Shown here: piece after piece, positions 22,853 through 35,300 of the stretch
Layout: every line of letters begins with the position of its first letter
Numbering within the stretch: the stretch's first letter is position 1
From: Cololabis saira
Lineage: Eukaryota > Chordata > Actinopteri > Beloniformes > Belonidae
DNA: 64,000 bases
Assembly: GCF_033807715.1 (NCBI RefSeq)
Contig: NC_084596.1
Location: 35,674,879 to 35,738,878 of the forward strand
Reading direction: 5' to 3'
Translations under genes and position numbers: made by a program
The notes under the pieces: model-generated
The model's input: the letters and a program-made list of their open reading frames with translations, nothing else
Database searches by the model: none
What the model was told of the DNA's origin: nothing

Positions 22853-25780
22853 ACCCCGTCACTCTAAATAGGACAGAAGTAACAAAATAGAATAAGATAA
22901 ACTAAATGAAACAAATGTATAAATTATGTATTGCAGATTATAAACAAAATAATATCAATAAAATAAAACTTCTGCCTTAAAATAAACTGCTCTGTGTAAC
23001 CTGGGTTTGCTCCCTGCTTAAATCCCAGGTGTAGCTGTTAACTATGTTCAACCAGATGAGGGCAGTGCACTACTTTCTTTAGCACTCTGCACAGCCTGAA
23101 TTCACATGTTACTGTAGCACATTCTTCACACCAACGGAGAGCTCCCCTGCCTGGGGTGAATATTGGGGATAGATCGATGCCAGCTTTCAAGCGTCATGTT
23201 GAATCTAGAGAACATCTGAAACATCAGGAAGATGAATGATGCTGCAGTTTGTATCCACTGGCTGTTGCAGACGGATTGCCATTTCCAGCATTTTGTTCCC
23301 TAGTAGGTGATTTATCATTTGTTAACCTGGGGGTCTGGCCTCATGGGAGCGCTCTGACATCACCAAACAATACACATGTAGAACTGGCAGAAAGCGGGGT
23401 GCATTTTTGTAATTTGGTAATTCTGATAATAAGGGAGGTGACGTCCCTCCTCAAATCCCCCAATCTCTTACAATTCTTTGTCTCCTCTTTTGTTCTATCG
23501 TCCTGTGTTTGTGTGATTTTTGGGTTGTCTCTGTTTCAAAATTACTCTCTAACAAATGATATATCCGTACAAGGAGAGGCAGATATTTCAAATGAATGGG
23601 ATTTTTCTTCTTTCATGTCTGTTTTAAACACGTAGCTGCCTAAGAAGCAAATCCTTTGTAAAACTGCATTGCTTTATGTAAGCAGATTCATGCACATACA
23701 GAAGACAGTCAAGTAATAGAGATCATATTGAGCACATTGACTCCTACGTATCCATGAGATGCTGCTCTGATGAATAAATAATAAATCGCCCTTTCAAGGG
23801 CATCTTTGAAAATCACTGAAGTTTTATCCTGATGAAACCTGGAGATAGATTTAGTACCCCAGACTAAAACATCATATTCAAGCCATACTCTCTTTCAATG
23901 CCCCCAAACCTATCTCATTCTGCCACAATGCCCCCCATTGGGTTTTTCTTTCATCAGTAAGAAGTAACAGTGAGATGCAAACACAAAGGTCTCACATACA
24001 CAGACTACTATACATAGAAGCATAGAAAGACATAGCAGACCTGACACTTTTGTTGTATGGCTCCATCGACCCAGGGGGGCAATATTTTCCAATCCAGAGA
24101 CAGCTGCAGCCACCACAGGCTACTCATTTGTGTCTTTGTGAACAGATTTGACAGATTAATAAGTGATATATGGGTCTAAAAGACAAAAAACCAAACCCCA
24201 GTCTGATTGTGGCTGCAACAAAGAAAAACAGTTCAAGCATCTTGTATAAGCGATGACATCGACAACTAGCAGCCATTCAGATGAGTTCATAAATCATACA
24301 TCAGTGTTACCTTTAGATAGAGATCCAACCTGGCCCCCCAATTCTCCATCTCAAATACCATCAATTCCATGAGTTGTGATCACAAAACTCTGAGGAGAAA
24401 GCTGCTGAATGAAACCGTGTGATATATGATTCTATTCCCTGAGTGTCCAAACATCTTTACAGTAATATTGCTATCAAAACACATTCATCAAAAGCAGCAA
24501 ATCAGCTTTTTGCTATGAAATAGTAAACCTATTACTGCTAGAAGAGATAATGCTGAAACATTCTTCAAATAAATGATAAAAGTCAACCGAAGAACAGTGT
24601 AAAATAACTTTTAATTCTGTTGTTTCTGTCCCTGAAAACCTCTGCGGTTGCTTCAATTACTGTAAGCTCATTGCTGCAGATAGCATAGCTCTCTTATTGT
24701 ATTATTATTATTTTTTAATAATAAACAGTTATCTTTTTAGTACCACTAAAGTGATTTCTTAATTGACCATAACTAATAACATCAGAGAGCCTTTGAACAA
24801 TATTATCATCAAACAGGAATTATTGAAGAGAGAACATTCAGTGATTTCATATGCAAGCAATTTATGTTTCGAAGTTTCTCAGAAGTATGCGTCTCTAGAG
24901 CCAATACACTTCAGAGGCAAGTAAATTATAATAGCGGTCACAACAGTGGTTAACTTTCGCTTATAGGGGATATTTAGAAAAATAAACATATCCTGGGACC
25001 GATAGTGATCATTACGCATCTGAAGTGACTACCAGCTTAAAAACTTAAAACAACCCTACCGCTTTGATTGGGGCCACCTAGGTCTTAAAATATGTCACCC
25101 AATAAGTTGTTGATTGTTGTTGATATCACAGACTTGTATCAGGAATTATCCAGTTGTTCATCTTTATCTAAAAAAAACCTCCAAACATATGCTGCATTTT
25201 TTTTAACCTTGGAAACGCGTTATACAAAGCTGTGTTACTCTCTGGTTTCAGAAAGAAAAAACACTTTACAAAAAAAAAAAGAGTGGAGCTGCCCTTCTAT
25301 ATATGAGATTTTGACCTACGTTTGTAGAACCCAATTTTATTATGATCTCAAGAAATTCTGTCATCTTTTTTTGTAAAGGCCGTAATATGTCACCCTTAAA
25401 CCAAGGCCACCCAGCTAGTAAGCTGGTTAGGTAACGTCAAGAATGCTGTTAACTCATACTGTCTGAAAGTCTGAAAAGCTGAAAATCTTTACAATTCGAA
25501 AACATGTTACATTTTGAAAATTTGCAGCAGTACATGTAGTTTTGCTTTCAAATTTCAGTCTATTTGACAGTTGCATCTCCATCAAACACACTTCATTCAA
25601 TATATTTATGAAGTTACTTCATCCTTTTAACCTCTGGAAAAATTCTGTTTAAAAGTTTAGACGGATTAACTCTTTGTGAAGTCAGGAGACAGTGAGAAAT
25701 CTGTGAATCAGAGGGCCTATCTTCTTTCAAGGATCCTCAGTCACAGCGGAACAGCTGCTCCAGCTAAAAGGAATCACCGT
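22853..25780. other. Intergenic, no gene recognised
   Basis: AT-rich sequence upstream of the CARMIL-type gene. The 128-residue open frame at 23249-23635 has hydrophobic stretches but no family resemblance, no supporting exon borders and ordinary AT-rich composition, so I do not call it. Distal regulatory elements could lie here, but none is visible by eye. Confidence 0.5.
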
Positions 25781-25786
25781 ACCCTA

Positions 25787-25840
25787 CGGCGTAGTCTCTG
25801 CGTCGATTTAACGCGGAACCATAATTCAGGCTTTAGCCCC
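25787..25840. mobile_element. Harbinger-type MITE remnant upstream of promoter
   Basis: ACCCTACGGCGTAG, GTCGATTTAACGCGGAACCA and TTCAGGCTT match the right half of the MITE at 55951-56074, which has intact inverted ends. It lies about 0.5 kb upstream of the start codon of the host gene. Confidence 0.75.
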
Positions 25841-26029
25841 TAAAGGCCCCCCGGTTTGTGCATTTGGCCCTTTTACTCCCGTGCCTGTCCTTCTCGACTC
25901 ACTGTTGGGACCTCCTTTCTTTTGTGTCCTTCAGTTCCCGCCGCCATGAAAATGAATCTCAAATAATTCCCAGGAAATCAAATTGATTAATCACGATGAT
26001 AAACACCGTCTCAGAGCCCTTTCAGCGTC

Positions 26030-26302
26030 CCTCCCCCCTCTCCCTCCTCTCCCTCCTCTCTGACTGAGTGCTGAAGTCGGAGGCGCTCGTTGGATTCTGC
26101 CAGTGCGCAACTGCTGCGTCGCTTCAAGCCTGCACCGACGGAAGCTCCGAGCGGCCGCGGCTCCTGCATGCGCACGGGGTTGTAGGAGAGAGAAGAGAGG
26201 GGGGCCAACGAGCTGGGCAGCGTCGGTCTGCGAAAACATTTTCATATTTAAGAGAGGAAAAAGGAAGGAGAAGCGACAGGGAAGGGCGGAAAGGAGCGCA
26301 CC
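26030..26302 (+). promoter_or_regulatory. CpG-rich promoter/5' UTR region of the CARMIL-type gene
   Basis: G/C-rich sequence with many CG dinucleotides (GTGCGCAACTGCTGCGTCGC, GAGCGGCCGCGGCTCC, CATGCGCACGG) in an otherwise AT-rich region. No convincing TATA box is visible, which fits a CpG-island promoter. CG-rich sequence continues into intron 1 (26580-26850). The purine-rich stretch just before the ATG is probably 5' UTR. The start site cannot be fixed by eye. Confidence 0.65.
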
Positions 26303-26360
26303 ATGGCCTCAAAGGAGAGCACAGCTGCGGGCTTCGTCAGCGTGAGCAAAGAAATCACAG
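26303..26360 (+). CDS. carmil3: CARMIL3 coding exon 1
   Basis: Encodes MASKESTAAGFVSVSKEIT plus the first base of the next codon (phase 1). The donor is CACAG|GTGAGT. The ATG sits in ACCATGG within the CpG-rich block. Human CARMILs likewise start with a short variable N-terminus that ends in an E-(I/S)-I helix. Confidence is slightly lower than for later exons because the N-terminus is not conserved. Confidence 0.85.
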
Positions 26361-29300
26361 GTGAGTTTCGCATGACTTTTTTGGGGGGGGCGCAAAGTGG
26401 ATTTTTTTTACCTTTTAAAAAAAAAAAAAAAAAAAAAAAAAGTCTTAAGAGTTAAGAAGAAGATATTCGGGAGTGTTTTGTTTTTCCTCTTACTCAGCTG
26501 CTCTGGAAACAACCACATTTGATTCCAAAAGGAGTTTAATCACAGCAAATGTTCACTTGTGACTCTGATGCAGCACTTGGGTCGCTTCAATCCGCGTCGT
26601 AGGGGAGTTATTCCTCGTTATTTGACGGTGCGTGCTTCCGCTCGCATTGATTTGGTTAGTTTTTCATCCATTTCTTGTTGTTTGCGCGTGTGCGCGGGGG
26701 AGTTATTATGTGACCGGAGCGCTGTGCGTGCAGAAGAGAAGGCAGCGTGGGTTTACCAGTGCGCGCAGGCGGAGCTGCTCCGCTCCTCCGCTCCTCCGCT
26801 CCTGATGGCTGCCGGAGACATTGGACGGCGCACAGACGCATCAGGATGTTGGAACTGTTGAGATGTCAAAGAAAAGGTGTGTCCCTCACTGTTAATTATC
26901 CTGATGCGGCGCGTTAAGCCCCGCTGTTTACCCGCTCAGGCTTGTCGAGCCCCTTCTGTCCGGCCTGGCGATAAGCACCATAGGCATTAGGCTAATTAAC
27001 ACACCTGCCAGTGAAGCGCAGTGTGGAGAGAGGTGAGCTAAGATGGGAGAGCAGACGCATCAACGTGCCAAAAAGTCAGGGAGGATATGCAAACATGAGG
27101 GTAGGGTAGGGAACCTGGCCTGCTGATCCATCCTCCTACTCTTTCATCTCCCCTGCGTTTTGGAGCAGATGTTGAGGTCACAGTAGGAGGCATTTGGGTG
27201 CTGCATAGTAAGTTAAAAGGTTTAAGTGATTGGGTTTTACCCAGCTTACTGTCAGTAACTCCATGTTTGTCTTCGGGGCTGATCCACCAACATGCTCTCT
27301 GAGCCACCACACACCTCATCCTTTCAGCATCTGCTCCGTCAGCTGCGATGAGCAACTTTCTGGATGATGCTGGATGGAGAGATGCAACAATATAGTGAGA
27401 GTTAGGAGTTTGACACACTCGTGTCATGACACAGCAGGACTCGCTGTGTCTCCATCTGCTATAAGCTCCATGAGTGCATACGATGCAGGGGTGGGAATCA
27501 TTTGAAGTGTGGGCACAGCTCGAAGGCAGGCACATGTGCCTATTTGCAGTCAGAGCAGAGGCCTGTGGGGTCCTTGGAACGGCAGGTCCTGTTGTGGCGG
27601 TTGCTGTGAGGGGGATGTAAATGGAGGATGCCTCCGGCACATTTCACTGAGTTTCAACAGGGTGGCACAGCACGCTGGAGTGTGGGTCCCCTAAATGCTG
27701 CAGCTCTGAAAGATGTGTTTGGTTCCACTCAGAAGGGCCGGGGCTGCTTTTTCTTTCTCACAAGGCTAAAAATAGCTCCGTTATGAGTCCTCCTCAGCCA
27801 GAAGTTGCGCATGTGTCTGATTGTCCTTATGTTAGTGTCTTTATAGCTGTCGACTTGTCTCTGACTGTTTATCCCCGCGCAGCCCTCTTTAAAGCAATAA
27901 TCCATCTGTCGCTCCCTGGGCTCAAAATTGGAGTGAAATCGCTTTGGTTATGGTGTCTTTCCGGGAATATGGGCCTGTTTTCTGATTGGCATCTACATGC
28001 AAGTAGGAGAAGCAGGAGTGTAACATTTGCAAAATGTAAAATGTCTAAGAAAAACTCCAAGGAGACAGGTTCCCTGCTTGGTTTTTGTGGGGCTTGTTTC
28101 CACCTGCTGGTGTCCAGAGTGCAACAATGAATACTCTGCATCCTCCTCCATCACAGTGCAGATATCTGCAGCATCACACATGGTCGGGAATGGTGGAAAA
28201 TATACACAGATCAGATGAATAATGGAATTTGTGCTTTTTTAATGGCCCACAGATTGACTTTACACATTTCACTTCCACATTTGATCAACTCACGTGGACA
28301 TTGACTGCTTCTCGCTTGATTGTTAAGCCTTATTTCAAAAGTTTCCTGTCGATAAAGAGATTGAGCTCAAAGCTTCTGAAGCAATCTGTGAAGCAGACTT
28401 ACAGACGAGCTTCTCATGTCAAATGTTGACTTTTATTAAAAGGAGTCTGCTACGGCAAAGGGGGAAAAAAAAGAGGATTTTCACTTGCTGTATTTCACTG
28501 ATTTCACTTTAACACTACACTGACAGAGTTCTGAGTATTAAAGCAGCACATTGTACAAAATACTCTTTTATTGATATCGACTGTGCTATTCAGTGAAGAT
28601 TTGAGGCTTTGCAACTTTGAAAGCCTCTTTTTATCAGTTTTTGTCATTTGTTGTTTTGGGCTTGGGACATTTTTCAGTTAGTTAAGAAGTGCTGCGTAGT
28701 TATATCTCCATACTACATACATGTAGGGAGATTTTATAATGCCAGATAGCAGAAACTGTCCCTTATGTTTCTCCTTACTTTGTCAGGTTTTTGCTCTCAA
28801 GTTTTCACCAGGATGCATATCCTTACATTTCCTCCCACTTTGGAGTGTGTGCATCACAAGGCAGCTTCTGTAATGTGCTTCCACCCTATAATTAACTGTC
28901 TCCTATGTTGTTTTCCACTTTCTCACCAGAGAGCATCAGGAAGGTGTTGGATAAACAGGCCATTAAGTTTGTGCGAGCCATCAAGCAGGAAACCAGGAGC
29001 GGCAAATCGGAGGACAGGATTCTGGTGAGAGCGGCTGAAAACTTCTGTCCACGGCAACCCCACTCATTACTGAGCTGTCACGCCAGAGTGGGAGTGATAT
29101 TGATGGTTGGAGTGAACACAGCTTTATTACCCCTTTCAGATGTGCACGGCTTTCCATTAATCTAGTGGTAACTGGACATATCGGCCATGTCTGAATGACC
29201 CTGCAGGTGCTTTTAAGTAACGTTTTGAGATGGCAATCTGACTACATTGAACCTAGTGACATGCTGTATATGCATCACTTTCAGCTCTAAACTGCTGCAG

Positions 29301-32300
29301 TCACCTTCACTGACACACAAACACACGCACACACACAGTAGAGAGGTTATTTAAGCATATTATCATCCATTCTGGCATATTGCTTATTTTAAAGTAATAG
29401 ATAAATGTTCCTCCTCTGTTGTTTTATTTGCACTGTCCTTTTATCACAGTTTAAACTGCTAATTAGGCTTTAACTCTAGAAGGACTTGCATAGTTTTGTG
29501 TTGAGCTTCTTGAAGTTCTCATCTGTTAAACACAAGTGCTGGTGGAGAGGTTGCTTTGGGGTTTAGGAATAGATTGCATCTGTCTTGAGTTTATAGCAGC
29601 TACGCTCTTACTGCAGCACAATAAGAGCTTATTGCCAAACCAATTTTTTTTTTTAAATTATACATACAGTTCAGTGTTCGCAAACATTTCGAAAAAGGAT
29701 CTTTTCAGCTGCTTCACGCCCCCACTGCGTTCTAAGCCATTGCTACATTGCTGGACTGCTAAGATTGAATTGAAATGAAGAATACTTTAAATGTGCGTGT
29801 GTGGGGGGGGGGCAAAATTGCATCCATTGCCAAACTATTTACAGTTTAGCAGAGAGAGAGAAAGAGAGAGAGGTTAAATCTAAAGACTGCCATGAAATGG
29901 GATGTTGTGTGTTGCAGCATGGCAACAACGGAGCCGATGACACCGAGTGCAGCAGAGGCAGGTAACACAGGTGACCTCTCTGAGCAGACAAACCTGGACA
30001 GAAACGCAAAGCCAGCACTTCCCTCTCTGGGGTGCAGAGATGCTCATTCACAGCAAGGCGTCCAGGACTGCACCATGTGTTGTTAACAAGCGCTGCAGTA
30101 CCCCCCTCCATTATACGCCTGCTGCTCTGTCTCCGTCTGCAGCGTCTTTTTCCGCTTGTATCGTCTGAAGTCCAGGTAGACATGTGTCGGAGTCCAACGT
30201 ATATAGTCCTGTAGCCACGTGACAAAAAATGCATTCCCAATATTTCTACCGTGTCCTTGTCAGCCCTCCAAGCTCATCCGTTTAATTTGGCTTCAATATC
30301 ACATTCCCGTGATGATGATGATCGAGGGCAGACATGGTTTAAACTTTATCCTCTGTGCTCCTCGCGCATTTGCACCATCCTCTTCAAATCATATTTTTCT
30401 GGGCAGCACTTGTGCTTTTTGAAAAGCTAAATGTGATGCTTTTTAATGAAAACAACTTTCCTGTTGTCATGGTTATTTGTTGTTGCAGATTTAAAGGAAA
30501 AAAACAACCAAAACAACGGACCCAGTATGAACCGAGCTGGTGTAACAGGCTGTCACTAGTAAACCACCATGGATACTAATATTCAGAACCAATATGGAGG
30601 CTGAAAAGGCATTTTGGTGTGAGAAATAATGCACCTCTAAAGACTTCTGCATTGCATACTCCGACTATATATCTCGTGTCTGGAACACGGCTGAAGTGTA
30701 AGATGTTCAGCGTGGAGGTGAGCGAGCTTGTTACAGATAAAATCGACCTTAAATCGGAACAAATTGAAATGGTCATAAGAAGTCAGAGATTACACTTTGC
30801 GAGACGTACAACAGACGCGTTGTAAATCGGGCTTAGGACAGATGCTGTCTAAAAAGAGCCAAGTGGCCACCAGGCCACGGCCTACTGAGTCCATCCTCAG
30901 AGTTTATTAGATGTGGCAGGATGGCCTTAATGCCACAGGCGACAGTGCGCTGTGTGTGTAAATCCTAACTCGGTGTACACGCAGGGCATTTATTTTATTT
31001 ATTTATATATTTTTACAGCACAATAAGCCCGTGTGTGTGTGTGCACGCGTTCTGTGTGCATGATTGCATGCCAGAGGGTGTGTAGGCTGCCCGCGAATCC
31101 GCGATGTGTTGCAGGAGCTCATGCGAGCCAAGGCCATCGCTGTTATTGAGAAATTGTCAATTAGTCAGCCACATCAGTGACCTATTGGTTACTCACTAAG
31201 TGTAAGAACAAGCCCTTTTTCTCCCCCAAAGACAAGGGCGACACTCTGATAATCAGAACTATTGGTTTCTACTTTTCTCTGTTTTCCATCCATCCATCCG
31301 TGCCTCTGTAATGTGTAGCCACTTATTCCTGGGTTTAGGGTCACAGGGGTCTGCTGGAGCCTCTTCCAGCTCTTTTTTTCGGGCAAGAGGCAGGAGTTCA
31401 CCCCGGCCGGGTCGCCGGTCCATCACAGGGCCACATGCAGACCTGTCTGCTTACCGTCTTTGCCATTCTTTCTTTCATCTATCGCCATCATTACCAACCC
31501 CCCTCCCCCTATATTTTTGTCATCTCCTCTTTGTTTCCACTCTCTCACCCTCCCTCCTTAACTGTCCACCTCGATTATTCTTCTCCCTGTCATCACCCAC
31601 TACACCCCCCCACCATCCCGCCGGTTGCCTCTCACTTTCATTGCCTCTCCCCTTTATGCCCTTCCCCTCTTCCCTTCATCTTCACTCATGCCTTTAAAAA
31701 GGGTATTGAGCTCCTCTTTCCATCAGAAGCAATTCAATTAGGTTTTTGCCTTACAAGATTTTTTTTTTTTTTTTTTTTTAACTATCCAAATGGACCTCGG
31801 TCTCATCTGCAACTGCTCCAGATTCTTTCAAGGGGAGGGGGTGGATGGGTGGTGTGTGTGGGGTGGGGGGCTGGATATAGATATATCTGCATTCATTCTA
31901 GTTTGTTGTCAAGGTCCTCGCCTTTTCAAACGGTAATCTTTTTACTCTAATGAATGCATTCATCTGCATGTGTAAAGGATAAGAAGATGGATTTGTAAAT
32001 ACGCTTTCTCAATCTCTCCAGGTTGTGCACAAAATATGAACTCCAACTGCTATGTAAATGTCAGACATGGAGGAAGCTGGAATGAGAAGAGTGTCTTTCA
32101 TGCCATCTTAGGTGAAGAATTTGGTCTCAAATAATTTCTCTAAGCCTGGAAGATTAGGCTAGGCCGTCTTTTACCTTCATCTTTCCTTTGCATGTTGATC
32201 TCTCCTTCCCGAAACAGATTGAGCAGGTCAAATCTGTGCAAGGATCATAGCTTTGATCTTGATTTCTGTGGTTTCTGGAATGAAAAGGTTTTTATAGCAT

Positions 32301-35300
32301 TGCGCATCAGGTTAATATTTACTGTGAAGTCTTTGTTCCCACATTTTGGTCTTTCTTTTTACCCCATTTTTTTTCCCTGAGGAAACTGCTGATATCTGTC
32401 TGTGTGTGTGACTGTACCAGCCATCACGCTGTGACACACACGCAGGGCTGTCTCGTACACCACCCTTCTCCGACAGACACTGGGAGGGCTTGGCATGACA
32501 TCCAAACAGCACCCAGGGCCATGTGTTGTGGAGCATCGACATGCTCAAACACTCATGCAAACGCCGACACACGCACACGGCGTGCAGTTTGAAATGTGCA
32601 GGAGGCATATTTGCAGCCATACATGGCTCAGTGCATCGGAACTTGCTCACACATACACTCTTGCAGCCATTATTAGATCACCATATTTGAAGATTAGAGC
32701 CAAGTTGGAAAACAGAGCATCTTCAAAGGCTGAGGGGGGGGAGTGAGAGATGGAAGGAGGGTGAGAGGGATGTGGGTGAATCTGATGGAAGAAGAAGGGA
32801 GGGCATCCCACAAGAGGAAATGGCATGAAGGTTGGAGTGAAGGGAGAGAGGGGGGAGGGATTCTCTGTTATGATGTCCCAGTTGCCGATTCGGCTCGTCC
32901 GCCACTTATTTATTTTGATCGGCTGCGCTGTTTTCGTCCTCTGACTTGCGTACTTTACCAATAATGGTCCCATTACTGGCTCGGAGTGCTGCTGTCTGAC
33001 AGTCGTGAGCACACTTGGGTGCTCCTTCCCGCTTCAGTTTCACAGTTGCATTGTGGACCCGCTCATGAGGTCAAGTTAGTGCTACTTCTAAGGATTCGGT
33101 TGTGCTTTCATGCTTAGTGACTCTGTAGACATCGCTATTGACAGCAGGAATGTCATTAATTTTTTTTCTAAACTGATGGAGAATGTAATAATTTATGGTC
33201 TTCAATTGCTTAAAGTTGCATGCTTGGGTAGGAATCATTTATTGGTGAAAATATATCCTCTGTGTAATTCCAGCCGGAAAAAAAAACAATAAAAAATATT
33301 ATTTATAGTGAAAGTATATCAATTTTATGTTTTCATATTCAGCTAATATTCCCCAGAGTGAAACACACTGTTTACATCTGGTGGGTGTTAATAAAGTGGC
33401 CGGTCAATGTATATCATATACACTTATCATATAACTGCTTTTTTTTCTGTATACGTCTACTTCTTTCTAGCTGCTTCCTTTGGTGAGTTAAAATAGTGCA
33501 TTTACTGTTTGCAAAGCAAAAATGTCCATGTTTTATTTGCATAAAGATCCGATCCACTCGCTCCAGACACATTTTGGGGAGAGGGGCTAAATTCTGGCCA
33601 CTTGTGGTGCATTTGCATTTTCTTAAAATCAAAATGTAGCAAACCAATATGATTTTTTTTTTTTTTTTTTTTTTTAAGGTTTCTTGTGTTTTGCATTTTT
33701 TTACGAACATAACCAACCTTAGCTTACTTCTACAATGACATTATATACCCAGACTGTTGGTTCTCGGGAGCCGGGCCTGTATGTTTGGATGCAGATGGAT
33801 GGTTTGATATGACTGACACAGGATCCCGGTCCATCCATTAAGCTTCTCTTCCATCAACATATTTGATGCGTTGTCCATTGTTATGCAGAGATGAGATCTG
33901 AGCTGACAAGCTTCTCTCTCTGACCGCAACATTTTTCTTTTCTCCTTATGGTCATCTGGGAAGTAGGCAGTTTGAAGCCAGCAAACTTTGCAGTGGAATT
34001 CTTTCACCAGAAGAGTGACGGGCCTCGCCGTGTGGCTTGCTCAGATAAATGATAGCTGAAATATGCTACGATACTATGTGAGAAGTGGCATTTCTCTCTC
34101 TCTGAAAACTGTTATTGGCTGAGTATGCTGGTGTAAATTGTAGTTCTTTAAGGTCAAGACCATCCTAATATGCTTGAAAAGAAAGCAACTGTTCCTTGGT
34201 TCTTGAAGACGTTGCACTCAAAGGACTTGTTCTGTCTGACAGGCAGGGAAAGTGTTGTTTTCTCATGAGACAGGTTTTGCACAGTACCTGGCACCGTGCA
34301 ACATCTTGCTTTGTAAGATTTCACACAACTGTTGCAGTTGTTCATTTTGGCAGTAATGTTGCTGCAGTGGCAGCTTCTGTTAGGACTGAGGTCTTCTTAC
34401 AACAGGTCACTATGCCAAGGTGTTGCTTGGTGGTGCTCTTTCTGAAGCCAAGTGCTTGTCATACCACCAGAACGTAATCACATGTCCATATCGTTATATA
34501 TCACATAGTGATAATTCAAATACAGTTAATCATTCATCCTTATTAGTTAATCCTGATTTTTAAAATGACGATGCTGCTGCAGTCCACAGGTGCATCGGCT
34601 CCAGTGTGTTTTATCTGTTGTGGTCTTGTTTTAATTTACAAATGTGTCATTTCAAGTATGTGGTCCAGTCAGCAAACACATTTTTTTTGGGTCAAATTTT
34701 AAGTAACACAGAATTACATGCTGATTACATGCAACATACATGCTGATTTCTAGATAATCTGTTTTCATTATGTGAGTTTCCTGTCGTAAGGACAGAGTTT
34801 CTTACTTTTTTGAAACTTAGATCACCCACTAAATCCAAATCTCATTGTCATCAGAAATGTCGACTGTGGTATCACAGGAAGGTCCGAATTCTTGTTTTAT
34901 TTGAAAAAGGAACCAGTTGTCAGAAGAGCTGAACGAAGCAAGCTTTTAAGGTGATTACTGATTTCTGATCAGTGAAGGTCCGCCCATTTTCTACCTGCCA
35001 ATGTTATAATTATATATTTATTTACTGTCCTCTCGCATTCTCACACGCTGAATTTTACTTGATGATGATGATGACGATGACAAAAATGTGGTTGTGTTTC
35101 TAGGTTGCCCTGATGTCTTAAATGGTTTCAGCCTAGAGTTCTGTTTTTTTTTTTAGTACTGCATAATGTCTTGTATATCATACATTTAGGAGATATTTAA
35201 AATGTCTCTAACATGAATTGATTGATTGTGTGTGTGTGAAAAGAAAAACATGGCTTACATATGCTTCTTCCTCACAAAGTCTGCACTTAACAAAGGGATG

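Noticed and set aside
23249..23635. 128-residue ORF with hydrophobic stretches
   Set aside because: There is no family resemblance, no start context or splice support, and AT-rich background composition; chance is likely.
27038..27640. 200-residue reverse-strand ORF, the longest in the window
   Set aside because: It lies in CARMIL3 intron 1 next to CG-rich sequence. It has no recognisable domain, no splice-linked partners and a composition expected of chance in a low-stop GC-rich region.
31435..31950. 171-residue plus-strand ORF
   Set aside because: It reads through a pyrimidine-rich low-complexity tract and a T run. The Pro/Ser/Leu bias is compositional.
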